NCBI GenBank assembly: GCA_963836085.1 | Contig: CAWIHT010000008.1 | Span: forward strand, 124,001-188,000 | Source of the DNA: JAHEEL01 sp963836085 | Lineage (GTDB): Bacteria; Actinomycetota; Acidimicrobiia; Spongiisociales; UBA5794 | DNA length: 64,000 nucleotides | Reading direction: 5' to 3' | Part shown: positions 8,955 through 17,360 of the stretch, piece by piece | Layout of the letters: every line of letters starts with the position of its first letter | Numbering within the stretch: the first letter of the stretch is position 1 | Made by a program: the position numbers and the translations under genes | The notes under the pieces: model-generated | What the model was told of the DNA's origin: nothing | The model's input: only the letters and a program-made list of their open reading frames with translations | Databases searched by the model: none

Positions 8955-9526
8955 CACTTTGCCCCCTTCTTCGATCCGGCAGCGAGCACTCCAGCCCCCA
9001 TTACAACGGTGCCCGCCGCGGCGACGAGCGCCGCCGGGCCGGGATCGCCGTCGAGTTGAACGGTCACGATCACTTCACAGTCGGCGTCGCCCTGTTGATG
9101 CGACGCGGTGACCTGGATCTCTCCGGCGCCTGCTGGGACCCAACTCGGTACGGAGTAGCTGTAGGTGCCTTCAGCCGACACCTCTGCTGACTCTCCACCC
9201 CATGTTGCGACCTGCCAGGTGTTGAACGGCGTCGAGACAGCAACGCCACCTTCGAACGGGACCGGGCTGTCGAACGGCTCGGCACCCTCCTTGAGCGTGC
9301 CGGCATATCGAATGGTCTCCTCTCTCGGGACCAGGAACACGTCCGACCTCGGCCGCTCAGCGACCAGGGTCTTGTCCGATGTCTTCGACGGGAACTCGGC
9401 GTAGCCGGTGCAGTCTCCTCGTACGACCTCGGCGCGTGCCGGGGCTGCGAGCAGCAGCGCCAGCATCATCCCGAGCATTAACACGGTCAGGCTGAGCGCC
9501 GTATTCCTCCGGAAGCGGGTGGTCAT
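8954..9526 (-). CDS. Secreted/membrane-anchored protein of unknown function
   Basis: 190 residues. An N-terminal signal peptide (Arg-rich start, hydrophobic 10-30, cleavage after ARA) is followed by a soluble region with two cysteines (GDCTGY and DADCEV). A C-terminal hydrophobic segment ends in the basic tail GSKKGAK, which would leave the protein anchored in the membrane facing outwards. It is coupled by TGATG to the small membrane protein downstream, so the two may form an envelope pair. I do not recognise the family. Confidence 0.7.
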   Translation of the reverse strand: MTTRFRRNTALSLTVLMLGMMLALLLAAPARAEVVRGDCTGYAEFPSKTSDKTLVAERPRSDVFLVPREETIRYAGTLKEGAEPFDSPVPFEGGVAVSTPFNTWQVATWGGESAEVSAEGTYSYSVPSWVPAGAGEIQVTASHQQGDADCEVIVTVQLDGDPGPAALVAAAGTVVMGAGVLAAGSKKGAK

Positions 9527-9602
9527 GCTTCCCCTCTCGATCGGTAGTGGTACACGGCAACTCTACGGAACGCGGGCGCCGACGGGCGGTAATCTCGCAA
9601 CG

Positions 9603-11411
9603 ATGGCTGAGACGCAGCAAGCCGCCTGGCGGCCTGACGACGAGACGATCCGCAACGCCAACCTGACCGCGGTGATGCGAGAGTTGGGCGTCGCCAACTA
9701 TGCGGAGCTGCATCGCTGGTCGGTCGATGACCGTTCCGCGTTCTGGCAAATGGTGCTCGACCGCCTCGGAATCGTCTTCGACGTGCCCCCAGATCAGATC
9801 CTGGTCGGGACACCTTGTGAGCCAACGTGGCTTCCCGGCGCCCGGATGAACATCGTCGACTCATGTTTCACCGCGCCCGAGGACAAGATCGCCGTCGTGT
9901 ACCGACGGGAGGGGTCGAACCAACGGATGTCCTACGGAGAGTTGCGGAACCTCGTCGATCGTTTCGCAGCCGGGCTGGCCAACCACGGAGTTACGGCGGG
10001 TGATCGCGTGGCGATCGCGATGCCGATGACGATCGAATCTGTTGTCGCCTACCTGGGGATCACCGCCGCCGGGGCCACCGTGGTCTCGATCGCCGACTCG
10101 TTTGCGCCTCACGAGATCGCAACCCGGCTCGCAATGACGGCGCCGATGCTGGTCGTTACCCAGGATCGACTCACACGTGCCGGTCGCGAGCATCCGATGT
10201 ATCTGAAGGTCGCCGACGCCGGTGCTCCACCGTGCGTTGTCGTCGACACGGGGAGCGGCATCCCGATACGGGACGGGGACACCTCGTGGGATGCGCTCAT
10301 CGGCGAGGTCGGGACGTTCGAACCGGTTCCGTGCGCCCCTGACGGCCATGTGAACATCCTGTTCTCCTCAGGGACGACCGGGGAGCCGAAGGCGATTCCG
10401 TGGACACACCTCACCGCCATCAAGTCGGCGATGGACGGCTACTTCCATCACGACATCCATCGGGATGATCTCGTCGCCTGGCCGACCAACCTCGGCTGGA
10501 TGCTCGGTCCTTGGCTGATCTTCGCGACGCTCGTCAACGATGCCGCCATGGCGCTCTACGACGATGCACCGACCGGTCGCGGCTTTGTTGAGTTCGTCAG
10601 TGACACCAGCGTGACCGTGCTCGGCTTCGTGCCGTCCATCGTCGCCGCGTGGCGCTCTCGTCGTCTTCTCGACGGGGCCGACTGGTCGAGTGTCCGGGTG
10701 CTGTCGTCGTCAGGGGAGGCGTCGGTGCCCGAGGACTGCGCCTGGCTGATGGAGGCCGCGGGCGGTGTTCCGGTCATTGAGTACTGCGGAGGGACGGAGA
10801 TCGGCGGTGGATACATCTCGGGGACCGTGATCCAAGACGCCATCCCGGCACTGTTCACCACGCCGACGCTCGGCCTCGACGTACGCATCCTCGATGACGA
10901 GGACCAGCCTTCGGACAATGGCGAGATGTACATCGTCCCGCCATCATTCGGCCTCTCGCAGGAGCTACTGGGCCGTGACCACGACGAGGTCTACTACGCG
11001 GGAGTCCCGGAGACCGACGTTGTGCTTCGGCGCCATGGAGATCATATGGAGCGCTTGCCGAACGGCTACTACCGGGCGCTCGGCCGGGTCGACGACACGA
11101 TGAACCTCGGAGGCGTGAAGATCTCGTCTGCCGAACTCGAGCGGGTGGTCGGGGCCATCGACGGGGTCGTCGAGGTCGCCGCCGTTGCCGTCTCGCCCGC
11201 CGGCGGCGGACCGAGTCGCCTCATCATCTACGCGGTCCCGGCTCCTGATCTCGCCGTTGATCCAGAGGCCTGGAAAGAGGAGATGCAGTACAGGATCCGA
11301 ACGGAACTCAACCCGCTCTTCAGGATCCACGAGGTGGTGCTCGTCGATGTGCTGCCCCGTACGGCGTCTGCGAAAGTGATGCGTCGCGAACTCAGGGCGA
11401 GGCACGAATGA
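9603..11411 (+). CDS. AMP-forming acyl-CoA synthetase (acetyl/acetoacetyl-CoA synthetase-like)
   Basis: 602 residues of the ANL superfamily, which activates a carboxylic acid to acyl-AMP and then acyl-CoA. The phosphate-binding loop SSGTTGEPK is at 255-263, the A5 region reads EYCGGTEIGGG, and the hinge/C-terminal domain has GRVDDTMNLGG. The catalytic lysine lies in RTASAKVMRREL near the C-terminus. The length and N-terminal extension (residues 1-90) resemble acetoacetyl-CoA/acetyl-CoA synthetase-type enzymes rather than fatty acid ligases. The substrate is not certain. The last codons overlap the next gene (ATGA), so both are co-translated. Confidence 0.88.
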   Translation: MAETQQAAWRPDDETIRNANLTAVMRELGVANYAELHRWSVDDRSAFWQMVLDRLGIVFDVPPDQILVGTPCEPTWLPGARMNIVDSCFTAPEDKIAVVYRREGSNQRMSYGELRNLVDRFAAGLANHGVTAGDRVAIAMPMTIESVVAYLGITAAGATVVSIADSFAPHEIATRLAMTAPMLVVTQDRLTRAGREHPMYLKVADAGAPPCVVVDTGSGIPIRDGDTSWDALIGEVGTFEPVPCAPDGHVNILFSSGTTGEPKAIPWTHLTAIKSAMDGYFHHDIHRDDLVAWPTNLGWMLGPWLIFATLVNDAAMALYDDAPTGRGFVEFVSDTSVTVLGFVPSIVAAWRSRRLLDGADWSSVRVLSSSGEASVPEDCAWLMEAAGGVPVIEYCGGTEIGGGYISGTVIQDAIPALFTTPTLGLDVRILDDEDQPSDNGEMYIVPPSFGLSQELLGRDHDEVYYAGVPETDVVLRRHGDHMERLPNGYYRALGRVDDTMNLGGVKISSAELERVVGAIDGVVEVAAVAVSPAGGGPSRLIIYAVPAPDLAVDPEAWKEEMQYRIRTELNPLFRIHEVVLVDVLPRTASAKVMRRELRARHE

Positions 11412-12172
11412 AGCCGGTCTTCGTAGTCCAGAACGAATCCGATTGCCCGGCGGCGTATCTCGGCGATGCCCTCGATCGACGCGGTCTCGAGTGGAGGATC
11501 GTCCGTCTTCACGAGGGTGACGCGTTGCCCGATCCGGCAGATGCGGCGGGAGTGGCGGCCATGGGTGGCGCGATGGGGTCGTACGACGAGGAGGCGCACC
11601 CGTTCCTCATCGCAGAGAAACGCTTCTTGGCCGAGTGCACGGCAGCTGGCGTGCCGGTGCTCGGGATCTGCCTCGGATGCCAGTTGCTCGCAGACGCCCT
11701 CGGAGGCCGCGCCTACCTCGCGGATTCTGCCGAGGTGACGTTCGCTCCGATTGCACCGACGATCGCAGGGGAGCGAGACCCCATCGTCGCAGCCTTTGAA
11801 CAACGTCCGGTGATCCGCTTCCATCGCGACACGTTCGACATCCCGCCAGGAGCCACGCTGCTTGCGTCGGCAGGCGGTTTTGCCCAGGCGTTTCGGTGTG
11901 GGTCGGCGATCGGTATCCAACCGCACCCGGAGGTGACGGCGGCCATCCTCGCCGACTGGCTCGCAGACGGAGAGGCTCGCCAGATGGCAATCGACGCAAG
12001 AACAGACCCCGACGACCTCGTTGAGGCTTTCAGCGCGGCCGTGATCGAAGTCGAAGCGACGGCTGCCGCCATCTTCGACGCATGGATCGGCGAAGTCATC
12101 GCACCGAGGACGGCGAACGATTCCCGCACGACTCAGCTGAAACCTGGCGAACAAGGGCGTTCGTACCGCTGA
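11408..12172 (+). CDS. Class I glutamine amidotransferase (GuaA-N-terminal-like)
   Basis: 254 residues with a GATase1 fold. The nucleophile is C88 in GICLGCQLLADALGG, and the His-Glu pair is H173 and E175 in IQPHPEV. There is no synthetase domain, so this is a stand-alone amidotransferase or a gamma-glutamyl hydrolase-type enzyme rather than GMP synthase. The start overlaps the stop of the acyl-CoA synthetase by four bases, suggesting the pair acts on related metabolites. The partner or substrate is unknown. Confidence 0.85.
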   Translation: MKPVFVVQNESDCPAAYLGDALDRRGLEWRIVRLHEGDALPDPADAAGVAAMGGAMGSYDEEAHPFLIAEKRFLAECTAAGVPVLGICLGCQLLADALGGRAYLADSAEVTFAPIAPTIAGERDPIVAAFEQRPVIRFHRDTFDIPPGATLLASAGGFAQAFRCGSAIGIQPHPEVTAAILADWLADGEARQMAIDARTDPDDLVEAFSAAVIEVEATAAAIFDAWIGEVIAPRTANDSRTTQLKPGEQGRSYR

Positions 12173-12280
12173 AACCCCCAGGCCGCACATTCGCAGCCCG
12201 GCAGTTCGATGGACCGCGTCCGAATGAAGGTCACATTTCCGGGGTCTGATGCGTCATAGTGGTTGGGAAAGGAACCGACC

Positions 12281-12778
12281 GTGACGCACCGGGTCGCAGC
12301 GAGAGTTGACCACAGCAGCACGAAGCTGATCACCGAGTTGTATCCGCAGCTGCGAGCGTTTGCGTCGGTCGTCGCTCCGGCCCATGAGGATCCGAATGAC
12401 CTCATCCAGGAGGCCCTGGTGCGTGCGCTGCGCGGCGGGCCGCTTTCCAGGTTGGAGCACCCGAAGGCGTATCTGAAGAAGGCGATCTATCACCTGGCCA
12501 TCTCGGCGCGCCGGCATTGGGTTGCCGAGCAACGGGGCCTGGTTCGGATCGCCGCAGAGGTCGACACGGTGGAGGAGCCGTGGCAGGTGGCTGAACTGTT
12601 GCGGCTCCCGCCCAAGGAACGCGCGGTCCTCTATCTGCACATCGTTGAGGGTCTGCCGTACGAAGAGGTCGGGCGGCTGTTGGACTGCACGGAGGTGTCC
12701 GCCCGGAAGGCGGCGTCCCGGGGCAAGCACCGGCTCCGCCGTTTGCTCGTCGAGGAGGGCGATGATGCTTCAGCTTGA
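12281..12778 (+). CDS. ECF-type RNA polymerase sigma factor
   Basis: 165 residues. Region 2 is seen in DPNDLIQEALVRAL and the following LEHPKAYLKKAIYHLA; region 4 is the helix-turn-helix LPPKERAVLYLHIVEGLPYEEVGRLLDCTEVSARKA. The GTG at 12281 was chosen over a TTG at 12263 because AAAGGA lies upstream at normal spacing. The upstream CGTCAT at 12252-12257 looks like an ECF -10 element, so the gene may be self-activated. Its end overlaps the next gene by about 14 bases, and that gene occupies the usual place of an anti-sigma factor. Confidence 0.85.
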   Translation: MTHRVAARVDHSSTKLITELYPQLRAFASVVAPAHEDPNDLIQEALVRALRGGPLSRLEHPKAYLKKAIYHLAISARRHWVAEQRGLVRIAAEVDTVEEPWQVAELLRLPPKERAVLYLHIVEGLPYEEVGRLLDCTEVSARKAASRGKHRLRRLLVEEGDDASA

Positions 12779-15284
12779 ACACGCGCTCGAACTGCTGGCT
12801 GATCGTGCCGAGCCGCTACCGATCGATGTGCTGGTCCATCGTCTCGAGATGCGACTCATCGTCGAGGGATCCTCTCTTGACGCCGCGGTGAGTGTGGAGA
12901 CCGTCGATCTGGAACAGCCACCGGGTCTCGGCGGTTCCCTTCCACACCGACGTCGATGGCACGGACCGGCGCTCGCAGTGGGGTTCGCCGCCGCTGCGTT
13001 CGTCTTGATCGGCGGTGTCGTGTGGCTCTTGGGTCATGGTGGTTCGGAGGTCGTTGAGGAACCGATGCCGACGACGACCACGACATCTGCGAGTGTTCCG
13101 GACGTGCTCGTTCCGGTCGCTGTGAACGCTCTACCCGACTCGTCTGCTCCAGCTCCGATCGACGAGATATCCGGGGTTTCCGTCGCAGACGGTTCCCTGT
13201 GGGTGGCGACCGACGGGGGCATGGTCCGGTGGGATATCGAGGACCGCAGTGCTGAGGTATTCACGCCGGACAGCGGTCTCCCGCTCGTCGAAGGCGGTCT
13301 CGGCACTGTTGTTGTCGCACCGGATGGGGAGATCTGGGCATCCTCGTGGACCCAGGACGTCGTGATGTTCGACGGTGCCCGCTGGACCGAACCCCACGGC
13401 TACGACCAGGTCGATATCGTCAATCCACGGTGCGTCGCTGGCGAGGAATGCCGGAACCCGATCACCGCGATGGCCATCGGGCCCGACAACCTCGTGTCGC
13501 TTGCCGTCGGGCCGGAGACGCTGCTGCAGTTCGATGGCACCGCCTGGAATGTCACCCCTGTCTCTGATGTCGAGACCCACGGCGATGGTGCCGACGCGTG
13601 GGCAACCGACATTGCCGTCGCATCGGACGGGACTCTGTGGATCGCTTCGTGGGAGGAGTTGCTCAGGTACGACGGAACTCGCTGGGACCGGTTCGCGGCC
13701 GCGGATGGCCTTCCGGCCGGCGCGATCAACTCGGTTGCCGTGGCTCCGAACGGTGACATCTGGGTTGGGACCACCGACGATTCTGAGGGTGAAGCAGCCG
13801 GTGGCGTCGCCCGGTTCGACGGCGACGACTGGAACACTTTCGATGAAGGCGACGGCCTGTATGCGAACGCGGTGACCGCCATGACCGTCGGGCCGGACGG
13901 CATCGTGTGGACCGTCCACGCCGGGACCGACGCCCCGGCCACCAGCACGGAACGCGCTACCGGCGGGCTCTCGCGATTCGACGGCGAGACCTGGTCACCA
14001 ACCGCGATCGCGAACGTCGGGGCGGGGTTCGGATGGGGCGGCGCCGCGGTCGATGATTCAGGAACGCTCTGGGTTTCGTCTCGGTGGGGTGTCGTCGGTA
14101 TTGGCGGTGCCGAAGCGGTCGTGCTTCGGGTCGATGAGACCGCACGACCGACGATTGACGTAGCGCACACGGTCATCGAAGGTGACGAGGACATCCTGGC
14201 AACGACGGTTGCGAAGGCTGCCGCTCCCATCGCAACCTGTCCCGCGGGTTCCGATCCCGACCGTCCCGGACCGGTGGATCAGGCACGCCCACCCCTTGGC
14301 TCCTACTTCCTCCTCTCGGCATTCGATCGTCAGTCCGGTCGTGTGGTTGCCGTCGCCCGGAGCGAGGGCGGTGTGGAGACGTGGACGTTCGACGTGTGCT
14401 CCAACACCTGGATGCTGATGCGTCAACCCGATTTCCATCGGACGGCAGATCCCGCCGAACCTCGGTCCATCCTTGTCTATGACGCCGATTCCGACCGCGT
14501 CGTCGCCATCGGCGCTTCCGTCAACGCATACGATGTCGACACGGACACGTGGGAGCGATACGGCGACGCGCCGTTCGACGGCGATCTTTCGAGAACGCGC
14601 GCTGTCTACGACCCCGTGTCAGGACTGGTCGTCGTTCGCGACATCGTGTCCTCGGAGCTGTGGGCCTACGACGTCGACACCGACGCGTGGACGTCGATCC
14701 GGCAGGGACCGATATCGCCACCCGGGTCCGGTGACGTGCTCGACGGTTCCGGCTCGGGGCATCGCTACGACCAGCTCCACGCCTACGACGCGAGCGCCGA
14801 CCGGATCATGCTCTACGTGTCCGACAGCTTCTCCGGGCCCGGTGTTTGGGACGGTGCGGGCACCGAAATGACGTGGACCTACGATCTTCGGGCGGGCGAA
14901 TGGACGGTTGAAGACACGGCGACACCAGAGTTGCACGTCGGCGGCTACTACGTACTTCCCGGCAAGGCCGCCTATGACGAGACGACGCGGCGAACCGTCA
15001 TTACCGGCGATGGTGTGGTCGGCGCCTACGACTCGGCGCGGCACGAGTGGGAGATTCTCCGGGAGAGTCCGAGCGAACCCAGCGCCTACGGAAGCGGATC
15101 GGGGCCACACCATCGGTTTGACGATCAAGTCATGTACGACCCGACGAACGACCGGATCGTCGTCATCGGCGGCTACGCCCGGATGCGCGAGGAGGAACCA
15201 TTCTGGGTGGACATGGACGATGTATGGGCCTTCGAAACCGCCACCGGAACGTGGGTCGAGCTGCTCGCTTCGTCGAATCCGTGA
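12765..15284 (+). CDS. Membrane-anchored double beta-propeller protein, candidate anti-sigma/sensor for the adjacent ECF factor
   Basis: About 839 residues. A cytoplasmic N-terminus of ~65 residues (MLQLEHALELLADRAEPLPI) is followed by one membrane helix (roughly 66-86), a Thr-rich linker, then repeats. Residues ~110-460 carry Reg_prop-like blades (SVADGSLWVATDGG, VVVAPDGEIWASSW, VAPNGDIWVGTTDD). Residues ~480-835 carry Kelch-like blades (VYDADSDRVVAIG, AYDPVSGLVVVRD-type, MYDPTNDRIVVIGG). It overlaps the ECF sigma gene. Position and topology suit a sigma regulator whose outer part senses something, but no zinc-finger anti-sigma motif is visible. ATG 12765 has GGAGG six bases upstream; 12762 is an alternative. 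Confidence 0.8.
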   Translation: MLQLEHALELLADRAEPLPIDVLVHRLEMRLIVEGSSLDAAVSVETVDLEQPPGLGGSLPHRRRWHGPALAVGFAAAAFVLIGGVVWLLGHGGSEVVEEPMPTTTTTSASVPDVLVPVAVNALPDSSAPAPIDEISGVSVADGSLWVATDGGMVRWDIEDRSAEVFTPDSGLPLVEGGLGTVVVAPDGEIWASSWTQDVVMFDGARWTEPHGYDQVDIVNPRCVAGEECRNPITAMAIGPDNLVSLAVGPETLLQFDGTAWNVTPVSDVETHGDGADAWATDIAVASDGTLWIASWEELLRYDGTRWDRFAAADGLPAGAINSVAVAPNGDIWVGTTDDSEGEAAGGVARFDGDDWNTFDEGDGLYANAVTAMTVGPDGIVWTVHAGTDAPATSTERATGGLSRFDGETWSPTAIANVGAGFGWGGAAVDDSGTLWVSSRWGVVGIGGAEAVVLRVDETARPTIDVAHTVIEGDEDILATTVAKAAAPIATCPAGSDPDRPGPVDQARPPLGSYFLLSAFDRQSGRVVAVARSEGGVETWTFDVCSNTWMLMRQPDFHRTADPAEPRSILVYDADSDRVVAIGASVNAYDVDTDTWERYGDAPFDGDLSRTRAVYDPVSGLVVVRDIVSSELWAYDVDTDAWTSIRQGPISPPGSGDVLDGSGSGHRYDQLHAYDASADRIMLYVSDSFSGPGVWDGAGTEMTWTYDLRAGEWTVEDTATPELHVGGYYVLPGKAAYDETTRRTVITGDGVVGAYDSARHEWEILRESPSEPSAYGSGSGPHHRFDDQVMYDPTNDRIVVIGGYARMREEEPFWVDMDDVWAFETATGTWVELLASSNP

Positions 15285-15332
15285 TCTCATCCCGAAGCCG
15301 GTATGAACTGGCAGGCGAAAGGAGGATTCGCC

Positions 15333-15956
15333 ATGTCCGCTCAACACCCTCTGACCCCTCGGCTCGGCCATCTGGTACTCGTGATGAGCCTGGTCGGGTT
15401 CGTCCTCGCCGGGTGCGGAGGCGACGGCTCGGTTGATTCCACCACAACCGCGGCGGCACCGACAACGAACGTGGCAGCGCCAAGCCCGGCTTTGGCCGGT
15501 GGCCGAGTACCGGTTTCCGGAACCGGCAACTGCGATTGCGACTTCCCGTCGGCGCAGGAGGAGGGCGAGGTGCTGGTCCTCACCGGGACCTGCACCTGCA
15601 TCGCCCACACGTCCGATTCTCGCGTGAGCGGCCGAGAGGAACTCCCGATGACCCTCTCCGTGTTTTCGGGCTTCGATCCCGAGGTGCATTGGTTCGAGTA
15701 CAACGACGCCACCTTCACCAACGAAGAGGGAGGGTCCTGGAGCGGCGGGGAAGGCTTCGGTAGCGAGTTCTTCGATCAGAACGGGGATTTGAAGACCACC
15801 GGATACACGCGATACGTCGGCGAGGGCGCGTACGAAGGGCTCGTCTATGAGTACTTCTACGCCCAGTCGAATGACTTCGGCCCCGAGAGTGACCCGCACG
15901 AGAGTTATCGCATATCTGGGTGGATCGAGCACGCATATCCAGAAACCGACGGCTGA
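15333..15956 (+). CDS. Lipoprotein of unknown function
   Basis: 207 residues. The ATG at 15333 follows a strong AAAGGAGG. The signal peptide ends in a lipobox VLAGC, so the mature protein is lipid-anchored outside the membrane. A Thr/Ala-rich linker follows, then a CDCDF...CTCIAH cysteine pattern that could form two disulfides or bind a metal. The C-terminal half is acidic and aromatic. It lies after the propeller gene on the same strand and may belong to the same sigma-controlled unit. Family not recognised. Confidence 0.75.
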   Translation: MSAQHPLTPRLGHLVLVMSLVGFVLAGCGGDGSVDSTTTAAAPTTNVAAPSPALAGGRVPVSGTGNCDCDFPSAQEEGEVLVLTGTCTCIAHTSDSRVSGREELPMTLSVFSGFDPEVHWFEYNDATFTNEEGGSWSGGEGFGSEFFDQNGDLKTTGYTRYVGEGAYEGLVYEYFYAQSNDFGPESDPHESYRISGWIEHAYPETDG

Positions 15957-16132
15957 CCGAAACCCGCACATGCTGGAAAGCGTCCGCGTCTTCGTCGTTG
16001 GATCGCGGAAGCGGGCGGCGAGCGCCCGGCAGCGCGGCGATTCTGCCTCTCGGCCGGACCCATGACCCCGAGCACGCAGCTACTCAGGGTGGTGTTCCTA
16101 CAATGTGACGGGTGACACAAGGGAGGTGCGCG

Positions 16133-17017
16133 GTGCCGGGTCGGGTCTATGAGGCGCTGCGTGATCGCATGGTCGGTGTGACCGGCGTCGTCATGCTCAT
16201 CGGAGCGGCAGAGACCGGGAAGACCACACTCGCCAAACTCCTGATCCTGGACGCACTCGACGCCGGCCTCTCGGTCGCCTTTGTCGACGGAGACGTTGCC
16301 TCGACCATTGCCGGACCGCCCGCCTGCGTCGGCCTCAAGTACATCGAGACGCCGGCGGATCTCGATCCTGCAGTCCCGCCAGCGGAGATGCGATTCGTCG
16401 GATCGATATCGCCCCAAGGTGTCGTTCTTCCCCACGTTGTGGCCGTGGCCAGGCTTGTCGAAGCCGCTCGCAGCCAGGCCGACCTCGTCATCGTCGATAC
16501 GACCAGCGTTGTTGGCGGTGTGGTTGGTCAGACCCTCAAGTATCACCTGTGGGAATTGACCCAACCGGACCTCGGCATTGCCCTCCAGCGCGGCGAGGAA
16601 CTCGAGCCGATTATCGGCATGCTCCGGAGATTTCTCTCGGCGAAGATCACAACGGCCGAACCCCCGAACGACGCAACACCGCCATCGCCGACCGAGCGTC
16701 AGATGCGTCAGTCCGATGCATTCCGTCAAGCACTCGCCGCACCGCTCCCGCGGTGGCGTGTACAGACCACCGTATTCGCACCGACGCTTCCGGAGGAATT
16801 CGACCTCGATCGCCTCGATGGGATGCTCGTCGGTGTGCAGGATGACGAGGGCCGCTGCCTGGGCCTCGGCGTCGTGGAGTCCACCGGCGGTGTACTGCGC
16901 GTCGCGACGCACCTTGGCGAGGAGATGCGGGGGCTCAGGCTTGGATCATTGCGGGTTGATCTCGAGACGTTCACGACCCAGCGCGTGCGGCTTCGCCAAC
17001 TGATCTTCGGGATCTAG
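16133..17017 (+). CDS. Clp1/Grc3-like P-loop protein (putative polynucleotide kinase type)
   Basis: 294 residues. A P-loop GAAETGKTTL (Walker A lysine ~K30) lies near the N-terminus. FVDGDVASTIAGPPACVGLKY and LVIVDTTSVVGG follow, resembling the Clp1/Grc3/Nol9 family, in which the P-loop ATPase domain is a 5'-OH polynucleotide kinase. The C-terminal ~120 residues are of unknown type (LGLGVVESTGGVLRVAT). The GTG at 16133 has GGGAGG six bases before it; a GTG at 16112 would add seven residues. It is a single gene, not obviously in an operon. Kinase activity is inferred from the family only. Confidence 0.7.
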   Translation: MPGRVYEALRDRMVGVTGVVMLIGAAETGKTTLAKLLILDALDAGLSVAFVDGDVASTIAGPPACVGLKYIETPADLDPAVPPAEMRFVGSISPQGVVLPHVVAVARLVEAARSQADLVIVDTTSVVGGVVGQTLKYHLWELTQPDLGIALQRGEELEPIIGMLRRFLSAKITTAEPPNDATPPSPTERQMRQSDAFRQALAAPLPRWRVQTTVFAPTLPEEFDLDRLDGMLVGVQDDEGRCLGLGVVESTGGVLRVATHLGEEMRGLRLGSLRVDLETFTTQRVRLRQLIFGI

Positions 17018-17360
17018 ACCGTCGACCGGCGCCGCCGCGTTGTATCGGCGGTCCCGGCGGGATTCCATGAGCGGATGGTCCGAGGAACCCTCGCAGGCTG
17101 TCCCCGCACTTCCCCGAACGAGGGTGAGCTGCTCCGGCCCCTTGGACCATCCATAGTCGACCCTACGGATTGCGCAAACCCGCTTCAACCCCTCAGAATG
17201 CGCTTTCAAGGGAGATTTCCGCGCTCTGGTGGCACGTTCTTTGGCACTCTTCGCCATAGGTGGCAGACGAGCAGCGACTTCTCCACATATCCACCGCCAT
17301 CCACAGGTGCTTGTGCACAACGCGGTATGGACAAGTTTCTGAACGTCTTCTTTCGCGGTC
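17018..17360. other. Spacer between convergent genes, with a long hairpin and DnaA-box-like motifs
   Basis: No convincing gene lies here. The stretch holds an 80-base nested hairpin (17073-17152) and, around 17279-17340, a cluster of motifs resembling DnaA boxes (TTCTCCACA, CATCCACAG, TTGTGCACA and the complement of TATGGACAAG). It separates the plus-strand Clp1-like gene from the minus-strand mshA. Confidence 0.5.
17073..17152. ncRNA. Candidate structured RNA or bidirectional terminator
   Basis: An outer stem pairs 17073-17081 (GGATGGTCC) with 17144-17152 perfectly and continues four more pairs (one G-U). An inner stem pairs 17087-17093 (ACCCTCG) with 17119-17125 perfectly. The fold works on either strand. 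It lies between convergent genes. It matches no RNA family I know, so it may simply end transcription from both sides. Confidence 0.35.

Noticed and set aside
17275..17345. Chromosomal origin of replication
   Set aside because: DnaA-like motifs are imperfect, and dnaA, dnaN, gyrB and an AT-rich region are missing.
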